From the NCBI GenBank assembly GCA_946482615.1, contig CAMLSF010000017.1:1-39534 (forward strand): a stretch of 39,534 nucleotides of DNA, given 5' to 3'. The notes under the pieces were generated by a model. It was not told where the DNA came from. It was given only the letters and a program-made list of their open reading frames with translations, and did not search any database. This stretch comes from an uncultured Chromatiaceae bacterium. Its GTDB lineage: Bacteria; Pseudomonadota; Gammaproteobacteria; Enterobacterales; Alteromonadaceae. The position numbers and the translations under genes were made by a program. Shown piece by piece: positions 28,801 through 32,687 of the stretch (the stretch's first letter is position 1; every line of letters starts with the position of its first letter).

Positions 28801-31592
28801 GAAGCCAGCACCTGTTGCCAGATTTTTAAAACCAGCTGTTCTGACTGATCTTTGGCAACAGCCCCGACATGCTGTTGCCACTCTGGTTCAGGCAAACGTT
28901 GCCGGTCAATTTTGCCGTTGGTGTTGAGCGGGAAAGACTGCAAACCGACAAAAAAATGCGGCAGCATATAGCTCGGCAGGCGTTCCGCCAGCCGTGATCT
29001 CAGGCTTTGCTCCTCCATAGGTGCCAGAGCCTGATAATAAGCCACCAGACGTTTTAAGTTGTTGCGCTCTTTCACCAGAACCAGCGACTGGCCTATTTCT
29101 TCTATGGCTGATAAAGCGGCTTCAATTTCTCCCAGCTCAATCCTGAAGCCCTGAATTTTCACCTGAAAATCATTTCGCCCCAGATACTTCAGACAACCAT
29201 CAGGCCGGGCTTTGACTAAATCGCCGGTTTTATACAAGCGATCAAAGCCCTGAGCCCGCTCCTCTGCGGTGGCAAAAGGATTCGGGATAAAACTGGCCGC
29301 TGTTTGTTCAGCTTTATTCAGGTAACCTCGGGCCAGACCTAGACCTGAAACATACAACTCGCCGGTTTCTCCCTGTGCTACAGGGCGCAGCTGCTCATCC
29401 AGCACATAAGTGCGCATCTGAGGCAGGGCATAACCAATGTCGTTTACTGCGTCGTTATCCACTCTTTTGCCTGTGACATAAATACTGGCCTCAGTAGGGC
29501 CGTAGTAGTTGTACAAGGCAAAACGTTCGGCAAAGTAACGGCCAACCGTCTGATCACAAGGCTCTCCGGCAAAAATAATACTGACTAAGGCCGGATAATG
29601 GATGCGTGGCAATACCGCCAGTACCGCAGGGGGCAGATACACCAGATTAATCCGCTGCTCGTTCAGGTAACGCGACAGATCATGAGGATCCTGCCTGGTC
29701 TGGTTTTGCAGCAGGTGCAATTCATTGCCATACAGCAATGAGCAAAAAATTTCTGTGACTGAAACGTCAAATACAAAGTTGGTAAAAGCAGCAATTCTGC
29801 TGCCAGGCACAGCGTACAGCTGCTTCAGTGCTGTTATGGTATTCATCGCACTGCGATGTTCGACCATCACCCCTTTGGGTAAGCCAGTGGTGCCAGAGGT
29901 ATAGAGAATATACGCCAGACCACTGGCTGCATCCGGCAGGACGGGCAAAGTGTCACTCTGTGCGGGTTGCTGCAACAGATCTTCAATACACAACAGGCTG
30001 GTGTTGTAGTGCTCAGCCTGATGCCGCAGCTTGTGCTGGCTGATCAGCAAAGAGGCCTGACAATCCTCTAGTATGTAGTCGATGCGCTGCGCCGGAAACT
30101 CAGGGTCAACAGGCACATAACAGCCGCCGCTTTTTAGGATGGCGAGCATAGCCGCCAATCCGTACCAGCTGCGTTCGAGCATCATGGCGACAGGGCTTTG
30201 TGCAGGCATTGGCTGCTGGTGTTTTTGCAGATAATGCCAGCGGATCCGGCAAGCCAGCTGATCCGTGATCTGGTCCAGTTGCTGATAACTCAGACGGGTT
30301 TCACCATCCACCACAGCCGTCAGATCAGGCAGGAGCGAGGCTGTGTGAGCAAATACCTGATGAATAGCCAGAGCAGAAGTATTGCTCGGCTCTGCCAGTT
30401 GTAACTGCAAAGCATCCAGATAGCGGGTCATCGTCTGTTGCAGCAAAAGCGCGTCGTCTTCGGACAAATGTAAGTTGTTATAGGTGAGTCTGAATAACCA
30501 GTGGTCCTGCCTGCTGCGATCAAACTGCAGCGAAACATCATAATCATCTGCGGTATTCCAGGGCACAGGCAAAGGCACTATGGCTGGTGCTTCGGCGCCG
30601 AGGTCCACTTCAAACAGCGAGGCTTCAGCAAAGTCCAGATTAAAACAGCGGTTGACTCCTGTTTGCTGCTGTTGGTCAAAAACGATGTCGTAAAAACTCA
30701 GCGCATTATGTTTGAGTGCGTTGTTGCATTGCTGCGCCATGGATTGCACCAGATGCTGCATAGGTCCTGAGCGCAAATCACAACAAAGGGGCAGTGCAGA
30801 CAAGCCGGATGGAAGGTCCGGCGCATCGAGTCTGCGGGCCGAAAACAACAATCCGGACTGGCCAATCAGCAAAGCCAGACTGGTTGAATAGGCAGCACAA
30901 AGCAGATGATAGCTATCAACATTCAGTTGCTTCGACAGCAGGGCCGCTTGCTGCACAGACTCAGCCGGCCAGACAAACTGATGAGACTGGTAGCGGGCTT
31001 TTTCAACCTGACGCACCGGCAATGCTGTGAAAATTGAGCTGCCTTTTAAGAGTTCCCGCCAGTACAAACGGGCCTCTTCCTGTTGATTGAGGGTAGTGGG
31101 AGCAGGGGCTTGTACCGACTGAGGCTCGGCAGGCAGCGACACAGCAGTCGAATCGCTGTACCGCCAGATTTGTTGCAGCAGATGCCTTGCCAGACTGTTG
31201 TTCACTTCCAGATGAAAAGTGTTGATCACAAAATAATGACGCGATGCGGACTGGTGGATCAAAAACAACTGAGGTTGCGATGAAGAGGAGAAATCGTAGG
31301 GGCGGTTGACCAGTTGTTTGATGTAGTCATAAATACAGAGACTATCGTCTGTCAGTTGAAGCTGCTGCAGATAGTTTTCAGGCCTGATGTCGGACTGATC
31401 GGTGCGATAGGCGTAATCTATACTCAGACGATCCTTCAGATTGTGCTGCAGATAGCAGTAACAGGCCTGTAAAAACCGCTCAACATCCAAAACTCCATTA
31501 ATTTCAAAAACCAGCGTCGCGTTATTACGCTGTTCTACCGGACTTACAAACCATTGAAAAAACAACTCTTCAGTACTAGTGTTTAAGGCCAT
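13818..31592 (-). CDS. Non-ribosomal peptide synthetase, modules 1-5 (initiating)
   Basis: This 5924-aa synthetase starts the assembly line. Domain order (approximate residues): degenerate C 1-405, A 410-905, T 910-985; C 990-1410, A 1420-1920, T 1925-1995; C 2030-2445, A with inserted N-methyltransferase 2455-3340, T 3345-3415; C 3425-3870, A 3878-4365, T 4370-4440, E 4455-4870; C 4890-5330, A 5340-5835, T 5840-5915. Five YTSG(T/S)TGxPKG motifs and five GG(D/N)S carrier sites are present. Predicted substrates: unassigned, Thr, N-methyl-Phe, Asn (then D), unassigned. The ATG at 31592 follows GGGAAG by 7 nt. The first C domain has FHLEVNN (126-132) where HHxxxDG belongs. There is no loading CoA-ligase and no MbtH gene in the window. 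The tail QQQQQSVFDSGEI probably docks the second synthetase. Confidence 0.97.
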   Translation of the reverse strand: MALNTSTEELFFQWFVSPVEQRNNATLVFEINGVLDVERFLQACYCYLQHNLKDRLSIDYAYRTDQSDIRPENYLQQLQLTDDSLCIYDYIKQLVNRPYDFSSSSQPQLFLIHQSASRHYFVINTFHLEVNNSLARHLLQQIWRYSDSTAVSLPAEPQSVQAPAPTTLNQQEEARLYWRELLKGSSIFTALPVRQVEKARYQSHQFVWPAESVQQAALLSKQLNVDSYHLLCAAYSTSLALLIGQSGLLFSARRLDAPDLPSGLSALPLCCDLRSGPMQHLVQSMAQQCNNALKHNALSFYDIVFDQQQQTGVNRCFNLDFAEASLFEVDLGAEAPAIVPLPVPWNTADDYDVSLQFDRSRQDHWLFRLTYNNLHLSEDDALLLQQTMTRYLDALQLQLAEPSNTSALAIHQVFAHTASLLPDLTAVVDGETRLSYQQLDQITDQLACRIRWHYLQKHQQPMPAQSPVAMMLERSWYGLAAMLAILKSGGCYVPVDPEFPAQRIDYILEDCQASLLISQHKLRHQAEHYNTSLLCIEDLLQQPAQSDTLPVLPDAASGLAYILYTSGTTGLPKGVMVEHRSAMNTITALKQLYAVPGSRIAAFTNFVFDVSVTEIFCSLLYGNELHLLQNQTRQDPHDLSRYLNEQRINLVYLPPAVLAVLPRIHYPALVSIIFAGEPCDQTVGRYFAERFALYNYYGPTEASIYVTGKRVDNDAVNDIGYALPQMRTYVLDEQLRPVAQGETGELYVSGLGLARGYLNKAEQTAASFIPNPFATAEERAQGFDRLYKTGDLVKARPDGCLKYLGRNDFQVKIQGFRIELGEIEAALSAIEEIGQSLVLVKERNNLKRLVAYYQALAPMEEQSLRSRLAERLPSYMLPHFFVGLQSFPLNTNGKIDRQRLPEPEWQQHVGAVAKDQSEQLVLKIWQQVLASDQFGVTEDFFLIGGDSLAAMQVVALLQQQGFACSTRLLYQHSTVRKLAQQLKSASDQNFDYVALDSKQLNEMQQLMINHQLITSPVIYNENISIDFNGMPLTEPQLRHALQRFIRHHAVLRMQVLDDYQHFVLAEVPEQGPELLTESFSAADFPTGYSQSLKHWVNLPFSLQQGPLYRFVLYYRDQQPAKLVFIHHHLISDGEAMYNIFVPALYALLKDSSAVLPPYPDRISRPVVNVDLKSLISQMHRVDLFHSLPGTDCQGDYLTHQFSESHSRQLESFARLHHVSLYALLQSLLLVLVYKFSGQKQISLGGVKSLRGTDAEAVYGNFLANDISNCLLDPGLGFSDFVRQRFADIQQNLDQVIPYQQLLELLRQQSGLDEKLPGIYMTVEPKAKFQLGWTLSQNDTLPRAVKYPLYFEFDHQQQLLLRLEFRTQMYSKTQARQLISAFTLLLEQVLAQPETPVHQLQVLPPAQIRDLLQPQLQQAAEPQQNLVQLWQQSAEQFADRTAVNSAGQSLSYRQLDLLANQLAHQIRQQINVKADTLIALLLPRGLDTVLSILAVLKAGAAYVPIDTSYPADRIAFMLQDTNTELVLTHQSCDNIVPEFSGQRLYLDQPDWQQQPLTPPAVDISPQQLAYVIYTSGSTGKPKGVLLEHQNICRLMTVTAADYQFKPQDVWCLFHSYVFDFSVWEMWGALAYGGRLFIPTKAEVQDTETFVRLCQQQQLTVLNQTPSAFYNFSAEAQKQQRLSTLRYVIFGGEALNLTQLRSWFDYYGDCQPLLVNMYGITETTVHVTYKAIRQQDISTQSAIGKPLADLQTYVLDEYLQPVPVGVIAELYISGAGLARGYLNRAELNKERFISNPYARPGHEFLYKSGDLVYLNTEGELIYTGRIDTQVKIRGYRIELGEIEAALSALPAVRQSLVIARQLSAGTVLVAYYLADTELDQDSLAAALASQLPPHMLPARYIQVDEFKLTVNGKLDKTALPEPDFSSLNYSAPQNELERQACQIWQEVLGVSTVGMQDDFFRMGGDSINSIKVVARLKELQLDISVRDIFEHRTLAALFRVAGKHSGQHSSYQPFELVSPQLLSSLGLDLSALDDAYPATVLQQGMFVESDRDAQVYHNIEVNQIPAAFELKKFSDIWQQLLTKHELLRASYLKLEAMGYLTLIHQKVLPESKIVFYDQYEQAYRQELATALDITEPGLFRLAVVQQEQQFQLLFTSHHAIEDGWSVASLLSEFIQAYMHQIPVQKHHSLLFAQFAKQELDALKDPQHRHFWQNYLADYQPANSNFIERQPDTGSPLLLESAFTLDPATSQALLKLAFEQSVSVDTVYLAAYSYLLTVFFNQDDITLGLVVNNRLELEGGDELFGLHLNTIPFRLKLNDSMDLLKATHQQRLQLLQHKVYPYGKIKADLALTDDIYQAAFNYIHFYQKHATLEKTGSELVDVLAITNIPLALVVSRDADSFSIAFQGHSSFIEQPYLELMAEHYLHYLQQLAGQHHIQQRLTPAEQLKVLVEHNQTARHYPQQDLLQWWYQSAQQHAQRLAVQDESHSLSYQQLDQASNQLAQQLKTLLTQSASADSPVLVAILTERSADMLIAVLATLKAGAAYLPLDPAYPGHRIRYMLDDSGAGLLLTQRQLLRNLETEAPLQLNLCCIDDGSYQSFPAQALPLPADPKRLVNLIYTSGTTGKPKGVMINQHGLVNLVSAQHELLQLSQDDKVLQFASFSFDAASWEIFATLLQGATLVICPTSCKDNVGALLNLLEQRRVSVATLPPALLNVLEHQALPDLRLLIVAGEATPLAVMQRWSQNLVLINAYGPTETTVCSTLHYYQPGDLATTIGRPLPNLKCYVLDAQLQPVPCGVPGELFVSGAGVAAGYLRRSELTAQKFIANPYATSPAEQRLYRTGDRVRRLLDGSLDYLGRVDHQVKIRGNRVELSEIEAVLAEYPTVHQSAAVIRERDGQKYIAAYFTARAADQTAGSALVADWNKIYDAEYSKKSAAEFNQADFDGWNSSFDGKAIDLESMQEWRDKTVERIVQLKGRRILEIGSGAGLLFYPLLSHCDSYVATDFSGYAIDKLRHGAAVLQMEHKAQFVVCDAASVLQKISALGYQPDLIIINSVTQYFPSCDYLLDVLRQAMTLLNGQGPLFIGDVRDARLLDLLHYDIQKFQQPDAAFSALYAAAQQARLQDKELLIYPDFFLSFAKAYPQLAVDLQIKAGRHSSEMHNYRYDVTLTPQTAVGSAAAEAFYSPDALDLAQLLRQQSGTFVIRHYPNTRLYRSYLELHNLPAQSAAAELMDYQQLSELAAGYGYQFKASLEPDNPALVTLVFSREQAQLYSSDLTEHKTRPLHYAVREPFMPQNTAQLRAYLEQRLPAFMLPNMLIQLEAMPLTPNGKLDRKALPEPLQQTQGYVAPQTELEQALCQIWQDILGLSRVGVQDDFFQLGGNSILAISLTHRISKVLQRDISVATVFRHKTIAKLTEHGLGKEAVQIQPAVSGNKTLSYAQNRLWFLEQYEQGSSAYTIPLLLKLELTDTDWLKPALTGVLNRHQILRSVYQQQDDQTELLLLDAEALQYSSDCCTEAELHQTLKQKILTPFALHQELPIRAHLIRTEQQQLLLLLVHHIAFDGWSVDLLQNELNCYYQHLVLGQSLQLPELAIQYSDFANWQRQFLAQDELKRQLDYWLTQLQGFEPLQLPTSKARPKAFDYKGDTLIAALDPALSDRLRKLARQQQISLNSLMLAAFHLLLSKYSGQQDIVIGCPVANRHYQGTEALIGFFVNALPVRCRLAPAQPFSAFAKQVHQQLVSDQGHQDVPFELIVDALQVDRDSSRHPVFQVMFSVQGFGQVPSDWSGLQQVHQFYPVAKHDLTCFITEQHQQLSLELNYASSLFSADFIAQLADSYQHILLQLCRTPDLCLAEFDSLTPSQQHWLAEQQNQPVLPLKFSNLAEFWHYSVAQHPQHTALSDQDHSLSYQQLDTAANQLAQAILAQGALSVTPVIALLMNRSVEFFIALIASIKLGAAYLPLDSNQPKARLEFMLRDSQADLLLTVDPFNQLLDCEQPELNLNQLVLSSYSDQAPAVQIAPTDRAYILYTSGTTGQPKGVMISHQSVLNYISHGAHQSLTRSDVVDFSSSIAFDLSVTTMLAPLMLGCRIAIYSGSMLEMEAYRQHLRTQQVTFAKLVPSLAEQLVLDDAKLYIRTLMLGGEKLKPEQKQLLLQHCDLLLDEYGPTETTVGASLANVAIDQGIGRAYPNYRLYVLDSSQQPVPVGVWGELYIAGLGVALGYLNRPELNAERFIANPFSQDAAFQRLYRTGDLVRWLSSGELEYLSRNDHQVKLRGYRIETAEVEAALRTVPQVQQAVVLLRQLGTQQALVAWYVAAEQLDEQKLRDTVAALLPDYMQPGYYQWLSALPLTAHGKLDEKLLPAPDIRSQAFSPAENPLEHQLLAIWQPVLQQEQLGVEDDFFRSGGDSILSIQLVSRLRKAGLHLSVKELFEYRTVRSLARYLQQAKHNTTESQQQPAEGLFGLLPIQQRFFDQVSTGLIQQPHHWNQSFFIRVPELDLQRLQQAVTKLVQRHAILRTRFVHQQGQWQHCYQDSTDCTVLLIHEQDPAALQQQLNRLHQSLHLEKGPLFRLAYLASAEQTQLFFCCHHLLIDAVSWRIVLDDLSALYHGTALTPVTSSYQQWTEFVANYPDNFAEEAAYWQHSAERMVCYDQLPGIQAQTDVHLLRLDFSKALTQSLLQQANKAYQTEINDLLLTALARALQQWSGLSTVSVTIEGHGRQPVTEQLDLSHSLGWFTSLHPVHLQLSTPLGQSIRQVKQQLRQVPNKGLGFGAFERSLQLRLPAVQFNYLGVISSAPEHSQDQDQDSWRLQLDEISTGIAPSNTTSWLLDINGAVQQGQLFFEISSRLNAAQSQHFAGLFRQELTALIEHCVGQPEAGVLQQTPADYGVELTLEYYDQLLQQYQLDALYPATSLQKGFLSHALLHPEDDAYRVQFLIDYHQTLDTTLYRKAWQSVIQRFPVLRCSFDWQQQPVQLIHTTASAEFTELDFSQSAHAEQQLQQLQQQDRLLAFDLQQPCLLRLYLVKLGEAHYCLLRSEHHSISDGWSGPQLMKTLHSYYQMLLQGQEPQVQVQHSYLQSLAYYQHQHSACQRYWQDELSRIEEINDLSALYDQVQSHKDNSQQLVQHAGQIFVELPLDTLQQVTQQGITLSSVVQLVWHKLIASYTFAEQTIAGTTVSGRALPIEGIEDSVGLFINTLPLILDWNTEITVLDQLQQISHKVTAMNHWSFADLASLQRGRGALFQSILVFENYPSADEQSAVRYQYREAFEKVNYPLVLVAYQQESTLALGLKYDTSLLSEHKARQLLSELQQLITRVPLVLHQPHTELCVRQHSSHFCLQGPVQPLAAPDIVSWFEQVVRTYPDHNALYDEGQVLSYRQLNERSNQLAHQIRPYVEAQPNAADVVVALCLNKSASMIVAMLAVLKAGAAYLPIAPDAPVERLCFMLKDSQAVLLLSQQPQIKSIAESIAAPLCPVLDPDNVEPQPQSEQNLALPLSPAQLAYLIYTSGTTGQPKGVMTEHAGLVNISQSQQQTLAHGPESRVLQFSNYVFDASVFEIFPTLLSGACLYLLPVQMQNDVDALLDYLHRHQISSAFISTAVLKHLHGLQQTSLQNLYTGGESLAGLQQLPGCSLWNHYGPTEASVCALQSQVQQLDLICIGRPIQNMRAYLLDRWGKAAIPGAIAELYLSGVGLARGYLGLPELNQQKFRPNPFSNEPGFERLYPTGDLVRLAADGQLLYLSRRDKQIKIRGYRIELAEIEQQLLQHPAIEQALVVVLQLEQQQLLVAYYLSAQQLDPEVLKTQLSASLPDYMLPHAWVKLDKMPLTRSGKVDHQALPAPAVVKGRVQAGTATELRLCQLWQQSLGLAEPGVEDDFYQLGGDSILAIRLSQQIAEAFACTLTVSDFIRARTIRALAQIIEQQQQQSVFDSGEI
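13821..16967 (-). other. NRPS module 5: D-accepting C-A-T, substrate unassigned
   Basis: The C domain opens with LYPATSLQKGF and has EHHSISDGWS near 5030, the D-type pattern expected right after an epimerisation domain. The A domain is intact (YTSGTTGQPKG, YGPTEAS, SGKVDH). Its pocket reads D-A-F-F-Y-G-H-V-C, for which I know no match. The usual PP of the 280 region is replaced by FISTAVL. The carrier protein LGGDSI is followed by the presumed docking tail. Confidence 0.83.
16968..21326 (-). other. NRPS module 4: C-A-T-E, predicted D-Asn
   Basis: The C domain is L-type (SYAQNRLWFL, HHIAFDGWS). The A domain pocket D-L-T-K-M-G-E-V-G differs from the asparagine code DLTKLGEVG by one conservative residue. 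The carrier protein has SGGDSI. The E domain follows with LLPIQQRFF, HHLLIDAVSWRI (near 4582), EGHGR, LGWFTSLHPV and FNYLG, so the residue passed on should be D-Asn. Confidence 0.87.
21327..25586 (-). other. NRPS module 3: C-A-nMT-T, predicted N-methyl-Phe
   Basis: The C domain opens with YPATVLQQGM and has HHAIEDGWS near residue 2156. The A domain pocket D-A-W-T-I-A-A-V-C is the phenylalanine code, nearly that of GrsA/TycA. A methyltransferase is inserted between core motifs A8 (KIRGNRVELSEIE) and A10 (NGKLDRKALP), the usual place for N-methylation of the loaded amino acid. The carrier protein has LGGNSI. Confidence 0.87.
21760..22870 (-). other. Integrated N-methyltransferase domain (module 3)
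   Basis: About 370 residues inserted in adenylation domain 3 start near WNKIYDAEYSKK. They contain the SAM-binding loop LEIGSGAG (2978-2985) and, further on, VATDFSGYAIDKLR and LIIINSVTQYFPS, all typical of class I NRPS N-methyltransferases. The domain should methylate the alpha-amino group of carrier-bound Phe. The downstream end is not sharply marked. Confidence 0.85.
25587..28637 (-). other. NRPS module 2: C-A-T, predicted Thr
   Basis: The C domain keeps HHLISDG (1127-1133), followed by E where W is usual. Its latch region reads YGNFLANDIS, unlike the FFVNTLP of the later modules. The A domain pocket D-F-W-N-I-G-M-V-H is an exact match to the threonine code, including the YGITETTVHVT stretch. 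The carrier protein has MGGDSI. No epimerisation domain follows. Confidence 0.85.
28638..31592 (-). other. NRPS module 1: degenerate C-A-T, substrate unassigned
   Basis: The N-terminal ~405 residues align in outline with a condensation domain but read FHLEVNN at 126-132 instead of HHxxxDG. They also lack the usual FFVNTLP region, so catalysis is unlikely. The A domain is complete (YTSGTTGLPKG, YGPTEAS, NGKIDR). Its pocket by eye is D-V-T-Y-I-A-Y-I-Y, which I cannot match to a known code. The carrier protein has IGGDSL. Confidence 0.85.
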
Positions 31593-31708
31593 GCGAATTC
31601 TTCCCGATAATGAACTGGCTGACTAAGGCTTCACCAAGGTACTGCAGGTTTTAAAGAAGCACTTTTTTCATTTTGTTTCTAATTTAGTTCATGCTAACCT
31701 AATATTTA

Positions 31709-31736
31709 TTGATAATCTATGGGTGATATGTTTCAA
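31709..31736 (-). promoter_or_regulatory. Candidate sigma-70 promoter for the NRPS operon
   Basis: On the minus strand TTGAAA (31731-31736, 5 of 6 to TTGACA) is followed after 16 nt by TATCAA (31709-31714, 4 of 6 to TATAAT). This would give a leader of roughly 110 nt before the ATG at 31592. The -35 box overlaps the left arm of an inverted repeat, a place where a repressor or activator could act. Confidence 0.35.
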
Positions 31737-31922
31737 AAAAGTGAAATGTTATGAGCTTGCTCTGGTCCGGTTCTGTGTTGTGGTCTGAGTTGTCCGGAAA
31801 ATTCAGTGGCCATGTTTTGGGCACACTGGTGTCAAAACTGATGTTGTTAAAAAACAGTCAGTTCCAGCTTAGTACAGCCTGATGAATTGATATCAAAGGG
31901 CTAAAAAAAAAATCATAAAAAG

Positions 31923-31953
31923 TTCATAGCAAAAATCCGTGAGAGTGTATATT
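31923..31953 (+). promoter_or_regulatory. Candidate promoter for the plus-strand accessory operon
   Basis: TTCATA (31923-31928) and TGTATA (31946-31951) are 17 nt apart, with an overlapping TATATT at 31948-31953. The boxes are weak matches. The position, about 70 nt before the chosen start of the DUF697 gene, is the main support. Confidence 0.25.
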
Positions 31954-32024
31954 TAGTGAGCAGTCAGTAGAACTCTTTGTTTAATTTAAGTTTTTCAAGC
32001 TTACGACTTATGAGGGATATGAAG

Positions 32025-32585
32025 ATGGCAACGACAAAAGCAACTGCAGCTGATGCAGGCGCAGCTCAGGTGGATACCGGTACTCAGGCTGACGACAAAA
32101 AACAGACTGAAGCTGTGAGCTGCAAGGACAGCACTGCAGATGCAGACGATATTATCCGCAAGCATTGTTACGCCGCCGCAGGTGTAGGGTTAATCCCTAT
32201 CCCCTGGGTGGACTTTATTGGTTTAACCGCCATTCAAATCAAGATGCTGCAACTTTTATCAGAAAACTACAAAATTGAGTTTTCGGAAGATCGGGGCAAA
32301 GCCATTATTGGTTCTTTAGTCAGTGGTTTCCTGCCCGTTGCTATCGCAGCGCCGGTCGCAAGTTTGCTAAAAGCCATTCCTTTGATTGGTCAGACCACAG
32401 GCGCTATCACCATGTCTATTCTTGGTGGTGCCACAACCTACGCCATAGGTCGGGTTTTTAATCAACATTTTGCTTCAGGTGGCACCTTTCTGGATTTGGA
32501 TCCGGCCAGGGTCAGAGCTTATTTTAAGGAACAATTTGAAATAGGTAAAAAAGTCACCGAAGAGGCAAAAAAGACCACCTCTTAA
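32025..32585 (+). CDS. DUF697-family membrane protein
   Basis: This protein of 186 aa has no firmly known function. After a polar, low-complexity N-terminus (residues 1-40, Ala/Thr/Asp/Lys rich) comes a DUF697-like region: IIRKHCYAAAGVGLIPIPWVDFIG, a helix with AIQIKMLQLLS, then two hydrophobic glycine-rich segments (LVSGFLPVAIAAPVASLL and a stretch around TTGAITMSILGGATTYAIG). The C-terminus is charged and helical. I chose the ATG at 32025 because TGAGGG (32011-32016) lies 8 nt before it. In-frame ATGs at 32010 and 32019 and a TTG at 31977 are less well spaced. DUF697 domains also occur in YcjF-like inner-membrane proteins. Here the gene leads the accessory row, with no visible terminator before the next gene, but its part in peptide export is only inferred from position. 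Confidence 0.8.
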   Translation: MATTKATAADAGAAQVDTGTQADDKKQTEAVSCKDSTADADDIIRKHCYAAAGVGLIPIPWVDFIGLTAIQIKMLQLLSENYKIEFSEDRGKAIIGSLVSGFLPVAIAAPVASLLKAIPLIGQTTGAITMSILGGATTYAIGRVFNQHFASGGTFLDLDPARVRAYFKEQFEIGKKVTEEAKKTTS

Positions 32586-32687
32586 GCAGTAGAACACAAG
32601 GAAAAACCAGACAGAGCAGAGTCGCCACTCCACTGGCACCTGCTTTTGTCTTATGCGTTTTCACTCTGGCCAATCTGGTTTCTGGAC

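Larger units (their letters stand above)
31593..32024. promoter_or_regulatory. Divergent control region between NRPS genes and export/accessory genes
   Basis: About 430 AT-rich bases separate the divergent starts. Besides the two candidate promoters listed separately, two symmetric elements stand out: TTTCA-6nt-TGAAA (31731-31746) and the perfect 10-base palindrome TTGATATCAA (31887-31896). An A-run lies at about 31903-31912. No regulator gene, riboswitch or protein-coding frame was recognised here. Confidence 0.5.

Noticed and set aside
5506..29911. Repeated stretches near CCTGTGGTGCCTGAGGTGTA, one per module
   Set aside because: Eight copies near 5506, 8586, 11716, 15081, 19501, 23728, 26858 and 29886 are the coding DNA of the conserved YTSGTTG motif, not a mobile or regulatory repeat.
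2303..31592. Many open frames of 60-145 codons on both strands inside the NRPS genes
   Set aside because: They lie antisense or out of frame to continuous synthetase domains, show no protein family features and mirror the Leu/Gln-rich coding bias, so they are shadows.
31593..32024. Fur box or siderophore-type control
   Set aside because: No convincing 19-base Fur site was seen, there is no TonB receptor in the window, and the predicted peptide lacks clear iron-binding residues.
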